Source: Phycisphaerae bacterium
GTDB taxonomy: Bacteria; Planctomycetota; Phycisphaerae; Phycisphaerales; UBA1924
Direction of reading: 5' to 3'
DNA length: 64,000 bases
Assembly: GCA_030432905.1 (NCBI GenBank)
Contig: JAUILU010000001.1
Coordinates: 930,001-994,000 of the forward strand
Shown piece after piece: positions 17,544 to 25,162 of this stretch (its first letter is position 1; each line of letters begins with the position of its first letter). The position numbers were made by a program, and so were the translations under genes. Under the pieces are notes generated by a model. It did no database searches. It was not told the DNA's origin and saw only the letters and a program-made list of their open reading frames with translations.

Positions 17544-19892
17544 TTAGCATCCCGCGTTGTAGTTCGTAATCCACGCGGTGAAGTCGGTCGGCGTACAAGC
17601 GTTGTCGCCGTTCTGGTCGCATTCTGACAAGCCTGAGTTGTATGCGGCAATCCATGCGGTGAAATCAGTCGGGCTGAGCATGCCGTCACCGTTGACGTCG
17701 GCAGTACAAACCGGGGGATCGCAGAACGTCGGCGGCGTTTCGATCGCGAGGACAGCATCGATCGTTCCGGGCTGAATAAGCTCAGCCAATCCGAGCACCC
17801 CCATCGCCACATCGGGCAGGCCTGCGGTGTTTGGTGTGTAATCTGGATCGATCGCCGATCTGCGGTAGAGCATCGAAGCACCGGTAGCAAAGTTCTCGCG
17901 CGCTCCGTTGCGGTACGCGTGGTACGCGCTGGCCGCGACATCTCGGTTGCCTGTTGCCGCCAGTGCCATCAGCGCCGGGAGTGTTGTGACATCACCCGGG
18001 TGATTTGAGAGCGAGTCCGCGTTGTACCCTCCCCACTCTGGTTTCGTGGTGCCGGCGGAGAACACAGTAAACAACTCGGGCCCGTTTTCATCGCTCCACG
18101 CGGCGTGGGTCACGAGCACGTTCTGGGCGTGCGTCTGCCAGGTCGAGTTTGCACGGAAATCTGGCTGGAGAAGCAGTGAGTACGCGGTGATGAATCCTGG
18201 CAAGTAAGAGCCCGGGCTTTCGCCGGTGACCGGTCGACCGAGCACGAACGTCGCGGTTGGCCACAGATTTCGGTTGATCCACCTGGACCATGCGTTCGCA
18301 GAGACCGGACCACCGAATGCGTTTGCTTGCTCGGCGAAGATTATGCCTTCGGTGAACGCCGGGTTCCAAGCGCTGGTTTGTGGTCCGCCGCCTGTCTGGC
18401 CGATCAGGTACACCTCGTCGTTGTTTGGTCTGAAATAGCCGTCCCACCCGGATACGCCGCACACGATCTCGCGCGCTGCTTGCTGGATCTGCTGATCGTC
18501 CGGGTAAAACACAGACGCGCGGACCGCGGCGGCGACGATCTTCATCGTGCTGTACGTCGCGTACTCAAAGGGCCAGCCCGCCTGAGTCGCGCCGGTCTCG
18601 GGATCGATCCAGTGCTGATAGAAACCATCTGCGGACCTGACCGGCGCCGGGCCGGTGCTTGATAACCCCGCGTAACGATTCAGGATCTCACGCACCATCG
18701 GCTGCGATTCGGGATCGTTGTAGAGGTGGTCGCTTGCAAGAAGCATGAGGATCGTCCAGCACGCCGCGTCCGGCGTCGCGGGATGGAACCGAGTACCCCC
18801 GAGTGCAACATCCGCATCGATGACCCAGCCGCTGGGCTCGCCGTCTGGGGACACGAGACCTTTCGCGTACACCAGCACCTGCGCGAACTCATCTTCGATC
18901 CATTGCTCGAACTCGAGCCGCGTATCGGTGTCGTCTGTGAGTCTTGATGCTCCGTTCGCCTTCGCTAAAACAGCAGAGCCATCAAATCGGGCTGTGATGT
19001 CGTTCACATCGATTACAGGCATGTGATAAATAGACGGTGTGAAGAACTGATTCCCGCGAGCCTGCGAGGGAGTCGCGTGCTGAATTGATGTGTTGCCAGC
19101 GTCGCCGACAACAAAGTACAGCCCCTCGTTGCCCGGACCTCCGTAGTGAGAAGACCAAACAAGCGACCTGACATTCGAAACGGTTGTCACGAGTTGAAAG
19201 TCGAGCGGCAAAGCATTCAGATCGGCGCGGTACAGCCCGAAAGCGCTCGCAGCCAGGATATTGTCTTCGGAGTGATCTACCGCGAGTCCACGGACAGGGC
19301 TCATGTCTACGAGTTTCTGGGTGGCCTCGGGCGTGCTCGTCGCGTCGTTCCTGCCCGCGGGGATGGTGTAGATGTTGCCCGAATCAGCGGTGACGTAGAG
19401 TTTGCCTTTGTGATGTACCGATGCCAAGAGTGGTAGCTGGCTTTCGTCTGCAGACAGCTCGACACGCGCGAACCTTACGAGGGCGTTCTCGTACCTGTCA
19501 TAGAGCAGAACAACGTCTGACGGCGAGCCGTCGCTTGCGGGAAGAGCATCAAACACACCGATGTAGAGCCTTCGTCCTGAATTGCTCCATGCCAGAGTAC
19601 ACGGACCGTCCGGACCGGCATCGAAAGCCGCCCAAGGCATGAGCGCTTCGATCTCTGATTGAGAGATGGTTCGGATCGTGTTGCCGTCAGCGTCGTGGAT
19701 CTCTACCGAATTGTTCTCAGCGTCTGCGTAAGCGATCGGCCCAGCAAATCGCGCGGCTGCCACCGCGGCCCTCTCTCCAGGCCCACCGAGGCCGATCGGA
19801 GCCTCGCTTGGCTCTGCAGAAGAAGCCAGCGCGGTAAACAACCCGCTAAGGACAATCAGGAAAGGAATTCGCAATGTCTTGCTCCTGCGCAT
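17544..19892 (-). CDS. Large secreted protein: propeller-like N-terminus, helical glycosidase-like domain, GC-type dockerin
   Basis: This 782-residue protein has a signal peptide (to about residue 26). The first third (about 45-300) reads like a WD/SMP-30-type propeller (AYADAENNSVEIHDADGN; GKLYVTADSGNIYTIPAG; LYFVVGDAGNTS). The middle (about 320-700) is helical, rich in Trp and Gly, with HWIDPETGATQAGWPFEYAT, GWDGYFRPNNDE and AWNPAFTEGIIFAEQA. It recalls (alpha/alpha)6 polysaccharide-active enzymes, but I cannot assign a GH family. Residues about 725-782 are the paired dockerin, ending NYNAGC. It converges with the LacI gene (12 bases apart). No Shine-Dalgarno site is clear before the ATG at 19892. 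A role in glucan breakdown is inferred from position. Confidence 0.75.
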   Translation of the reverse strand: MRRSKTLRIPFLIVLSGLFTALASSAEPSEAPIGLGGPGERAAVAAARFAGPIAYADAENNSVEIHDADGNTIRTISQSEIEALMPWAAFDAGPDGPCTLAWSNSGRRLYIGVFDALPASDGSPSDVVLLYDRYENALVRFARVELSADESQLPLLASVHHKGKLYVTADSGNIYTIPAGRNDATSTPEATQKLVDMSPVRGLAVDHSEDNILAASAFGLYRADLNALPLDFQLVTTVSNVRSLVWSSHYGGPGNEGLYFVVGDAGNTSIQHATPSQARGNQFFTPSIYHMPVIDVNDITARFDGSAVLAKANGASRLTDDTDTRLEFEQWIEDEFAQVLVYAKGLVSPDGEPSGWVIDADVALGGTRFHPATPDAACWTILMLLASDHLYNDPESQPMVREILNRYAGLSSTGPAPVRSADGFYQHWIDPETGATQAGWPFEYATYSTMKIVAAAVRASVFYPDDQQIQQAAREIVCGVSGWDGYFRPNNDEVYLIGQTGGGPQTSAWNPAFTEGIIFAEQANAFGGPVSANAWSRWINRNLWPTATFVLGRPVTGESPGSYLPGFITAYSLLLQPDFRANSTWQTHAQNVLVTHAAWSDENGPELFTVFSAGTTKPEWGGYNADSLSNHPGDVTTLPALMALAATGNRDVAASAYHAYRNGARENFATGASMLYRRSAIDPDYTPNTAGLPDVAMGVLGLAELIQPGTIDAVLAIETPPTFCDPPVCTADVNGDGMLSPTDFTAWIAAYNSGLSECDQNGDNACTPTDFTAWITNYNAGC

Positions 19893-20199
19893 GCCATGCC
19901 GAGTGGTTGCAGCTTATCACCACATGGCGTGGTATCCCCGATGCACGCAGAAGAAACGATACCATTTTTTGCGACAATGCTCCGGTAAAGAAGCTGCTAG
20001 TTACGAACAGGAACCGTGTCGTACTCGGAAACTAGTTCGTTCCACCATGTTCATTTGATTCGCAGCATGCCAGTGATACAAGCCTGGCGTGCTGGTCGGT
20101 CATGCCAATTCAGCAACCGGGGCAACTGCAATTTGACGTCATGAACAAGTGGTCACCGCGTACTACCTTCTTGTCAGACAGGGCCTCCGTCACTGTGTA
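19893..20199. other. Intergenic region with a strong hairpin
   Basis: About 307 bases between the dockerin gene starting at 19892 and the end of the propeller gene at 20200. No open frame worth naming. A near-perfect 11-bp stem with a 10-base loop lies at 20063-20094 (CAGCATGCCAG / CTGGCGTGCTG, one G:T pair). It lacks a T-run on either side, so it may be a terminator for the gene ending at 20200 or another RNA structure. The promoter of the gene at 19892 should also lie here but is not obvious. Confidence 0.45.
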
Positions 20200-21705
20200 T
20201 CAGCAGCCAGCGCTGTAGTTCCCAAGCCACGCGGTGAAATCTGTAGGTGAACAGATGTTGTCGCGGTTCTGGTCGCACTCTGGCAACAGGTTATTGAACG
20301 CGTACACCCACGCTGTGAAATCGGTTGGGGTCACTGCACCGTCGTGATTCACGTCTGCATCGCAAGGTGTGTGGTCCACCCCGGCAATGGCCCAGACTCG
20401 GCCGCGGTCACTCGGAGCAAGCGAGCCGGCCTCGGTCACGATGATATCTGGAATCCCGTCGCCGTTGATGTCCCCTGGCGAACAAGCGTCGTAACCAAAT
20501 TGCTCGGACACGGTCGATTCACGAACGATGAATCGGAGGCGTTCGCCGCTTGCGCCGGAGTACAGACCGACGGCCCCTTTGAAGTTGTTCAGGCCGTATG
20601 AGCAGATAAGCAGATCCGCCTTGCCGTCGCCATCGACATCGGGGAAGCCTCTACCAAACCCGAACCACTCGCCCTGAGCAGTCCCATCGATCCGCTGGAC
20701 AACGCGTGACTCTTCTCCTGGTTCTGGGATTGCCGGGTCGATGATCCAGACTCGCCCCGATATCGATCCCGCGACTTGGTCATACCAATCCGCGAGGTAT
20801 AGATCGTCTCTGCCGTCTCCATCAACATCGCCCGCAACGGACATAAAGAATCGGCCGAAGTCCACGGCTGTTTCACCTCCGGCCAAGTTGTTCGGGTTGA
20901 TCGTGTGTAGCAAATCGCCGCTGGCAGCATCGAAGATCCGAACCCGGCCTCGTTGATAGTCGCCCTCGGCAATGGAGCCGATCGCATAGTCCCGAATCCC
21001 GTCACCAGTCACATCCGGCGTTACCGTAATCCCGTTGCCAAAGATATCTCCTGCTGCGTTACCCGTATGGGTCCGAATGATGTTGCCTGTCACACCATCA
21101 AAGACGTATGCCGCCCCGCTTCCGTTGCCGTTAGCGTTTGACTGAGGAGCACCTCCAAGAATCTCGGCCACTCCGTCGCCTGTAATATCATCCAGCACAG
21201 TTGCAGCAATGCCTAGGCGCCCTTCGGGAGTCGGGCTCTCTAGCCGAAGCAGCAGTTTGTGATCTGCGCCAGAATACAGGTTGATATAGCCGGGGAAGAT
21301 ACCACCGCCCTGGTTTGGCGTCGTGTTGCCTTGTGCTCCCGCTTGAGTGAGAATGTAGTCCGGCACACCATCTCCGGAATGGTCACCGGCTGCAAAGGCA
21401 CGGAATCCCAAGCAACCATTTAAGATCGTGCCTTGGTGTTTGTGCAGGAGTTCACCGGTCGCACCGTTGTAGATGTAAGCCGTCCCGTGGAAACGCGGGC
21501 TGCCGACTGAGTGAAACGGTGCGGTCACAACAATCTCTTGGACACCGTCGTCGCCGTGGATGTCCCCGATCGCTTCACATTGCCAAGCGTACTGGTCGTT
21601 GTGTATCTCTGCATCCGCGGTCCAGAGCACCTCGACGTCGTCAGATTCAAACTGGGCAACACAAGAAAAGGCGGGCAACACCGCAAGAAGGGCTGAGTAA
21701 CGCAT
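20200..21705 (-). CDS. Secreted seven-bladed FG-GAP (integrin-like) propeller with GC-type dockerin
   Basis: A 501-residue protein with GGAG before the ATG and a signal peptide of about 17 residues. Seven calcium-loop blades are countable: GDIHGDDGVQEI, GDHSGDGVPDYI, DDITGDGVAEIL, PDVTGDGIRDYA, GDVDGDGRDDLY, PDVDGDGKADLL and GDINGDGIPDII, each followed by a strand pattern such as VYSGASGE. This is the FG-GAP/VCBS beta-propeller. The dockerin at about 448-501 (DVNHDGAVTPTDFTAW; DQNRDNICSPTDFTAW) ends NYSAGC. No enzyme motif is seen; such propellers usually bind proteins or sugars at the surface. A decayed relative lies at 23021-23279. Confidence 0.87.
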   Translation of the reverse strand: MRYSALLAVLPAFSCVAQFESDDVEVLWTADAEIHNDQYAWQCEAIGDIHGDDGVQEIVVTAPFHSVGSPRFHGTAYIYNGATGELLHKHQGTILNGCLGFRAFAAGDHSGDGVPDYILTQAGAQGNTTPNQGGGIFPGYINLYSGADHKLLLRLESPTPEGRLGIAATVLDDITGDGVAEILGGAPQSNANGNGSGAAYVFDGVTGNIIRTHTGNAAGDIFGNGITVTPDVTGDGIRDYAIGSIAEGDYQRGRVRIFDAASGDLLHTINPNNLAGGETAVDFGRFFMSVAGDVDGDGRDDLYLADWYDQVAGSISGRVWIIDPAIPEPGEESRVVQRIDGTAQGEWFGFGRGFPDVDGDGKADLLICSYGLNNFKGAVGLYSGASGERLRFIVRESTVSEQFGYDACSPGDINGDGIPDIIVTEAGSLAPSDRGRVWAIAGVDHTPCDADVNHDGAVTPTDFTAWVYAFNNLLPECDQNRDNICSPTDFTAWLGNYSAGC

Positions 21706-21747
21706 GACACTCTCCGGGTAAAGCGTTGAACTTCTGACTGGTGTGAT

Positions 21748-22737
21748 TTACTGCTGAGACTCGGCGTGGATTTCCAGCAGGCTGCGCATTCGGTCGCTGG
21801 TTATCGCTTCTAAGCACTGCTGTAGTTCACTAGGCCGAAACCCGGTGCGACCCAGCAAGGCATCAGACAGGTGGGCGCCGCTGCTGAAACCGCTCATGGC
21901 GGCTGCGTCTGCGATGGACCCGATGCCCGATTCGATCGCAGTTATGGCGTTTGCCAGCCTTAACTGGAGCTGATATTCACGGATCGTGTACCCCGTAAGT
22001 TTCTTGAAGATTCTACAGAAATGAAGCGGTGCCAAATGGACCTGCCTTGCAAGCTCGTCGATTGTCCACCGCTTTGCGGGGTTGCTCGCCAGCATTAACA
22101 CAGAATCGTTTACTGCGGAACGGTGCGCGTCGCGTGTGCTCTTTCGTACCTTCGCGGGTTGCATGCCACGCATCTGGAACGCAGCATCAACAAGCCGGCC
22201 AAAGAGAGTAATCAGCATCTCGTCGAGCTCGAGTTGGCCGAGACTGCCTCTCTCAGAAGCGTTAATAAGCAGGCGCAGAGCAAGCTGGTCTCTCACGCTA
22301 GCCTGACCGGCCGCGAATCCAAACGGTTTCTCCGGATGATCTACTACCGCAGGGTTATATACCGCCGCAGCGGCGGCAGTGATGTCAGGCCGGACCCAGA
22401 TCCAATCCGTGACTTCACCGGCTTCATCGATCGGGCTCCGCTCAAAGTACTGGTTTGTATCAGACCAGAGCGAAGACCCCGGGGCTCCGACAACCGCGGC
22501 GTCCCCTTCTCTGTGGTACCAGAATGGATGCCGGGGCAAACCCACGAGCGGGCCGTAAAGCGCAGTGAGCTGCTCACCCTGGAAGTGCGGGCTACCCGGT
22601 TTGTTGACAACCGTTCCGACAGCCGCGATCTCACTCGCGTGGTACAGGTGCCAGCCTCGTTCGTCAACCGCCATCGTGCCTGTGTATACGGCTGGGTCAT
22701 CTCTGCGTTGCCAGTCAACAAGCCGAGGTAGCTCCAC
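21748..22737 (-). CDS. AraC family transcriptional regulator
   Basis: A 329-residue protein with an N-terminal sensor-like part and a C-terminal AraC domain at about 224-305. Both helix-turn-helices are visible: TIDELARQVHLAPLHFCRIF followed by KKLTGYTIREYQLQLRLANA, and SIADAAAMSGFSSGAHLSDA followed by the family signature TGFRPSEL. The N-terminal half shows the pattern HFQGEQLTALYGP, not a clear cupin, so the inducer is unknown. A 16-base inverted repeat lies 33 bases upstream of the start and could be an autoregulatory site. Its gene ends about 42 bases before the propeller gene on the same strand, so the two may be co-transcribed. Confidence 0.88.
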   Translation of the reverse strand: MELPRLVDWQRRDDPAVYTGTMAVDERGWHLYHASEIAAVGTVVNKPGSPHFQGEQLTALYGPLVGLPRHPFWYHREGDAAVVGAPGSSLWSDTNQYFERSPIDEAGEVTDWIWVRPDITAAAAAVYNPAVVDHPEKPFGFAAGQASVRDQLALRLLINASERGSLGQLELDEMLITLFGRLVDAAFQMRGMQPAKVRKSTRDAHRSAVNDSVLMLASNPAKRWTIDELARQVHLAPLHFCRIFKKLTGYTIREYQLQLRLANAITAIESGIGSIADAAAMSGFSSGAHLSDALLGRTGFRPSELQQCLEAITSDRMRSLLEIHAESQQ

Positions 22738-23016
22738 TGTCTGGGAGCGTGAATTGGAACCAGTCGGGCTAAGCCGATTGGCTTATCGCACCAAGTCCAA
22801 TAGATTGCCCAGTTTAACCATCATGCTGAAAGCTGTTCCCGGATGGCTTTGAGCCATAGCAGCGAGGTGCATGAGATGATCTCTAAGTTCATTCGGCTTA
22901 CAGGCAAGGCAGTTGGCTTTGTTATAAATTCGTCCGCGGTAGGCCAGTTTGTTGAGGCGGATGTCGAGATCTTGCACGAACCTGTAGGCACGAACTCTGG
23001 CGACAACTTTAGTGCG
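22738..23016. other. Region without a confident gene
   Basis: Apart from the inverted repeat at 22770-22785, this stretch holds only short frames on both strands (for example 64 codons on the minus strand at 22783-22977) with no family resemblance. Given the broken gene directly after it, it may be decayed upstream sequence of that gene. On the plus strand a piece reading EPVGTNSGDNFSA ends near 23017 and could belong to the same lost propeller. Confidence 0.4.
22770..22785 (-). promoter_or_regulatory. Inverted repeat upstream of the AraC gene
   Basis: TAAGCCGATTGGCTTA has perfect 6-bp arms around GATT. It lies 33-48 bases before the AraC-family start codon on the minus strand, where an operator or a leader hairpin would be expected. 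Function is inferred from position only. Confidence 0.35.
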
Positions 23017-23020
23017 ATAC

Positions 23021-23279
23021 GTATGTGCAGTCGCGGACTACAACAACGACTGCGCGATGGAGTTTTGGTTGCTGCGCCGGGTGTCGATGCCGGTGCCAGC
23101 AACGTGGGTGTGGTTCATCTCTTTGACGGGGCAACGGGAATCGCGGTGCGGTCTACGTCGTGGCAGGAAAGGACCACATAGTGCCGCAACTGGCAGACGT
23201 GAACCACGACGGACAGGTCACGCCGACGGATTTCACAGCTTGGATCGGGAACTACAACGCGACGTGCTGCTGCACCTAG
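23021..23279 (+). pseudogene. Remnant of an FG-GAP propeller/dockerin gene
   Basis: Three plus-strand frames carry consecutive pieces of one ancestral protein. First comes a calcium-loop blade remnant (AVADYNNDCAMEF); after a frame change, LVAAPGVDAGASNVGVVHLF then DGATG; after a second change, GAVYVVAGKDHIVPQLADVN then HDGQVTPTDFTAWIGNYNAT, with a TAG stop at 23277-23279. The order blade, strand, dockerin is that of the intact gene at 20200-21705. Only one of the two dockerin half-motifs remains and the tail reads Cys-Cys-Cys-Thr. No start codon or full-length frame survives, so it is called a pseudogene. Confidence 0.75.
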
Positions 23280-23398
23280 CCTTGGCTCACGGCAGATTTC
23301 GGGATTCTGCAACAAAGTATCACGAAGTATCGAACCGTTGCCGCGGCTGCGGAGTCTCTTGACGGCAAGGCCACCACTGGCCTCCTCAGGAGATACCA

Positions 23399-25162
23399 AT
23401 GTTCAAGCTGCCGATGTATCTGTTTGTGTGCGCGTTGTGCACCCCCGCTACTGCCACCGAACCGACCGAAACACTTCCGATCCGGGAGATTACAGCTTTC
23501 AAAGACGGGCACTCACTCGTGCTGCGTTCGGGAAAGGCAAGCGTCAACGAAGACGGCGATGTGGTGCTGGCCGAGCTGCCCCGCCCGATAATGGGAACGT
23601 TCTGGGCAGAAGAGAACGAACACGCTTCACGGTTGGCCTCAATCACGGTAGATAGTGCTGCAAAGACCACCATACGCCCTGCTGCCACAACTGAGGAACT
23701 TTTGAGCGCCAATGTTGGCCGAACGATCGCGTTCCGCAGCGGCGGGGATAGGGAGCTACGCAACGGTGTGCTGATCGATGTGATCGATCACCGGTTACAA
23801 ACCCAACAGCCGTCACCGATCTGGAACGGCTATTCATGGGTCCCACAGCCGCAAGCGATTTCAGCATCACAACGAATAGCCTTGATTCAGTTCGAGAACG
23901 AAGTCGCTGCACTACCGCTCAGCCAGATGAGTGATATCCGATTCATCGGCTCCCCGCCGATGCTGGACTTTGAGGTGCAGACCGACCAGGAACGTATGAC
24001 GCTCGATCTCGATTGGTCCGGCACCCCAGAGGACACCGCCGACGTCTCCTTGATGTATATCCAGCGAGGGCTCAGATGGATTCCCTCATACCGGATCACG
24101 ATGCTTGACGGCGACAGAGTCAACATCGAGCTGCAAGCCACCCTGATCAATGAACTCGCCGATCTTGATTCTGTAAAGATGCACCTAGCGATCGGCGTCC
24201 CGCAGTTCGCGTTTGAACACACGCCAGATCCGATGGCATTGCGAGAAAGCTTCGACAGCCTCGGGCTCTTCTTCCAAAGAGCAGGCAATGGTCAGACCGG
24301 AGCGATGCTCTCAAACGCGATCATGTCGCAGAGCATGCGGATGAGCGAGGTCCGGCGAGACAACGGCGGCAACGCGGGTAGCAACCAACCCCCAGCGCCC
24401 GAATTGACCGGCAGCGAGCGTGCTGAAGATCTGTACGTGTTCACGCTCGACAACATCAGTCTGCAAAGAGGCGCCCGCATGGTTGTCCCGCTAGTGAGCT
24501 ACGAGGTAAACGCGGAGAGCGTTTACCGACTGGATCTCCCTGCAAGCCCTCCCGTTCAGGCGCTGCAACACTTCAACAACGACCAGCATCGAAAGCTCGC
24601 GCAGTTGCTCAACCGACCCATCGCAAAGCACCTGCTGCGTATCGATAACAGCAACACAAACAACTTCCCGATCACCACTGCACCTGCGCTCGTCGTCAAG
24701 AATGGCAAAACACTCGCACAGGGCATGCTGACGTACGCGGCTCCGGGCGCAACCGTCGATCTGGAAGTCGGCGCCGCGGTTGACATCGCAGTAAACACCG
24801 ACGAGCGAGAGACAGGTCGCGAACCGAATGCTGTGAACTGGGACGGCTACAGCTATACAGATATCGGGATTGCGTTCCAAGCCGAACTGACCAACCGTAA
24901 ACCGCACGCCGTCACACTGGAGGTACGCAAGCTTGCGTTTGGACTGCCCGCGTCAGTCGGGCAGGACGGCGAAGCAATCGCACTGAGTGTGTTCGGGCAC
25001 GATGCGTTCGACCTCCCAAGCGGGATCGCGTGGTGGCACTCGTACAACTGGCCCTACTACTGGCACAGACTCAACGGTGCTTCGCGGTTTACATGGACCG
25101 TGAAGCTCGATGCCGGCGAAACGACAGAACTTGACGCCTCGTGGAAATACTACTGGCGCTGA
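23399..25162 (+). CDS. Exported DUF4139-like protein
   Basis: A 587-residue protein with AGGAGA six bases before the ATG and a signal peptide (cleavage near ATA-T, about residue 19). The central part has DVSLMYIQRGLRWIPSYRIT followed by a run of strands and QATLINELADLDSV, which recalls the DUF4139/mucoidy-inhibitor-like family; the C-terminal part has an ATFTWTVKLDAGE-like ending. The region between about 290 and 350 is Gln/Met/Asn-rich and probably a linker. Function of the family is not established. Its last 13 bases overlap the end of the convergent MscS gene. Confidence 0.65.
   Translation: MFKLPMYLFVCALCTPATATEPTETLPIREITAFKDGHSLVLRSGKASVNEDGDVVLAELPRPIMGTFWAEENEHASRLASITVDSAAKTTIRPAATTEELLSANVGRTIAFRSGGDRELRNGVLIDVIDHRLQTQQPSPIWNGYSWVPQPQAISASQRIALIQFENEVAALPLSQMSDIRFIGSPPMLDFEVQTDQERMTLDLDWSGTPEDTADVSLMYIQRGLRWIPSYRITMLDGDRVNIELQATLINELADLDSVKMHLAIGVPQFAFEHTPDPMALRESFDSLGLFFQRAGNGQTGAMLSNAIMSQSMRMSEVRRDNGGNAGSNQPPAPELTGSERAEDLYVFTLDNISLQRGARMVVPLVSYEVNAESVYRLDLPASPPVQALQHFNNDQHRKLAQLLNRPIAKHLLRIDNSNTNNFPITTAPALVVKNGKTLAQGMLTYAAPGATVDLEVGAAVDIAVNTDERETGREPNAVNWDGYSYTDIGIAFQAELTNRKPHAVTLEVRKLAFGLPASVGQDGEAIALSVFGHDAFDLPSGIAWWHSYNWPYYWHRLNGASRFTWTVKLDAGETTELDASWKYYWR

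Noticed and set aside
22783..22977. 64-codon frame on the minus strand
   Set aside because: It looks somewhat protein-like but matches no family I know, lacks a start signal and sits beside a decayed gene.
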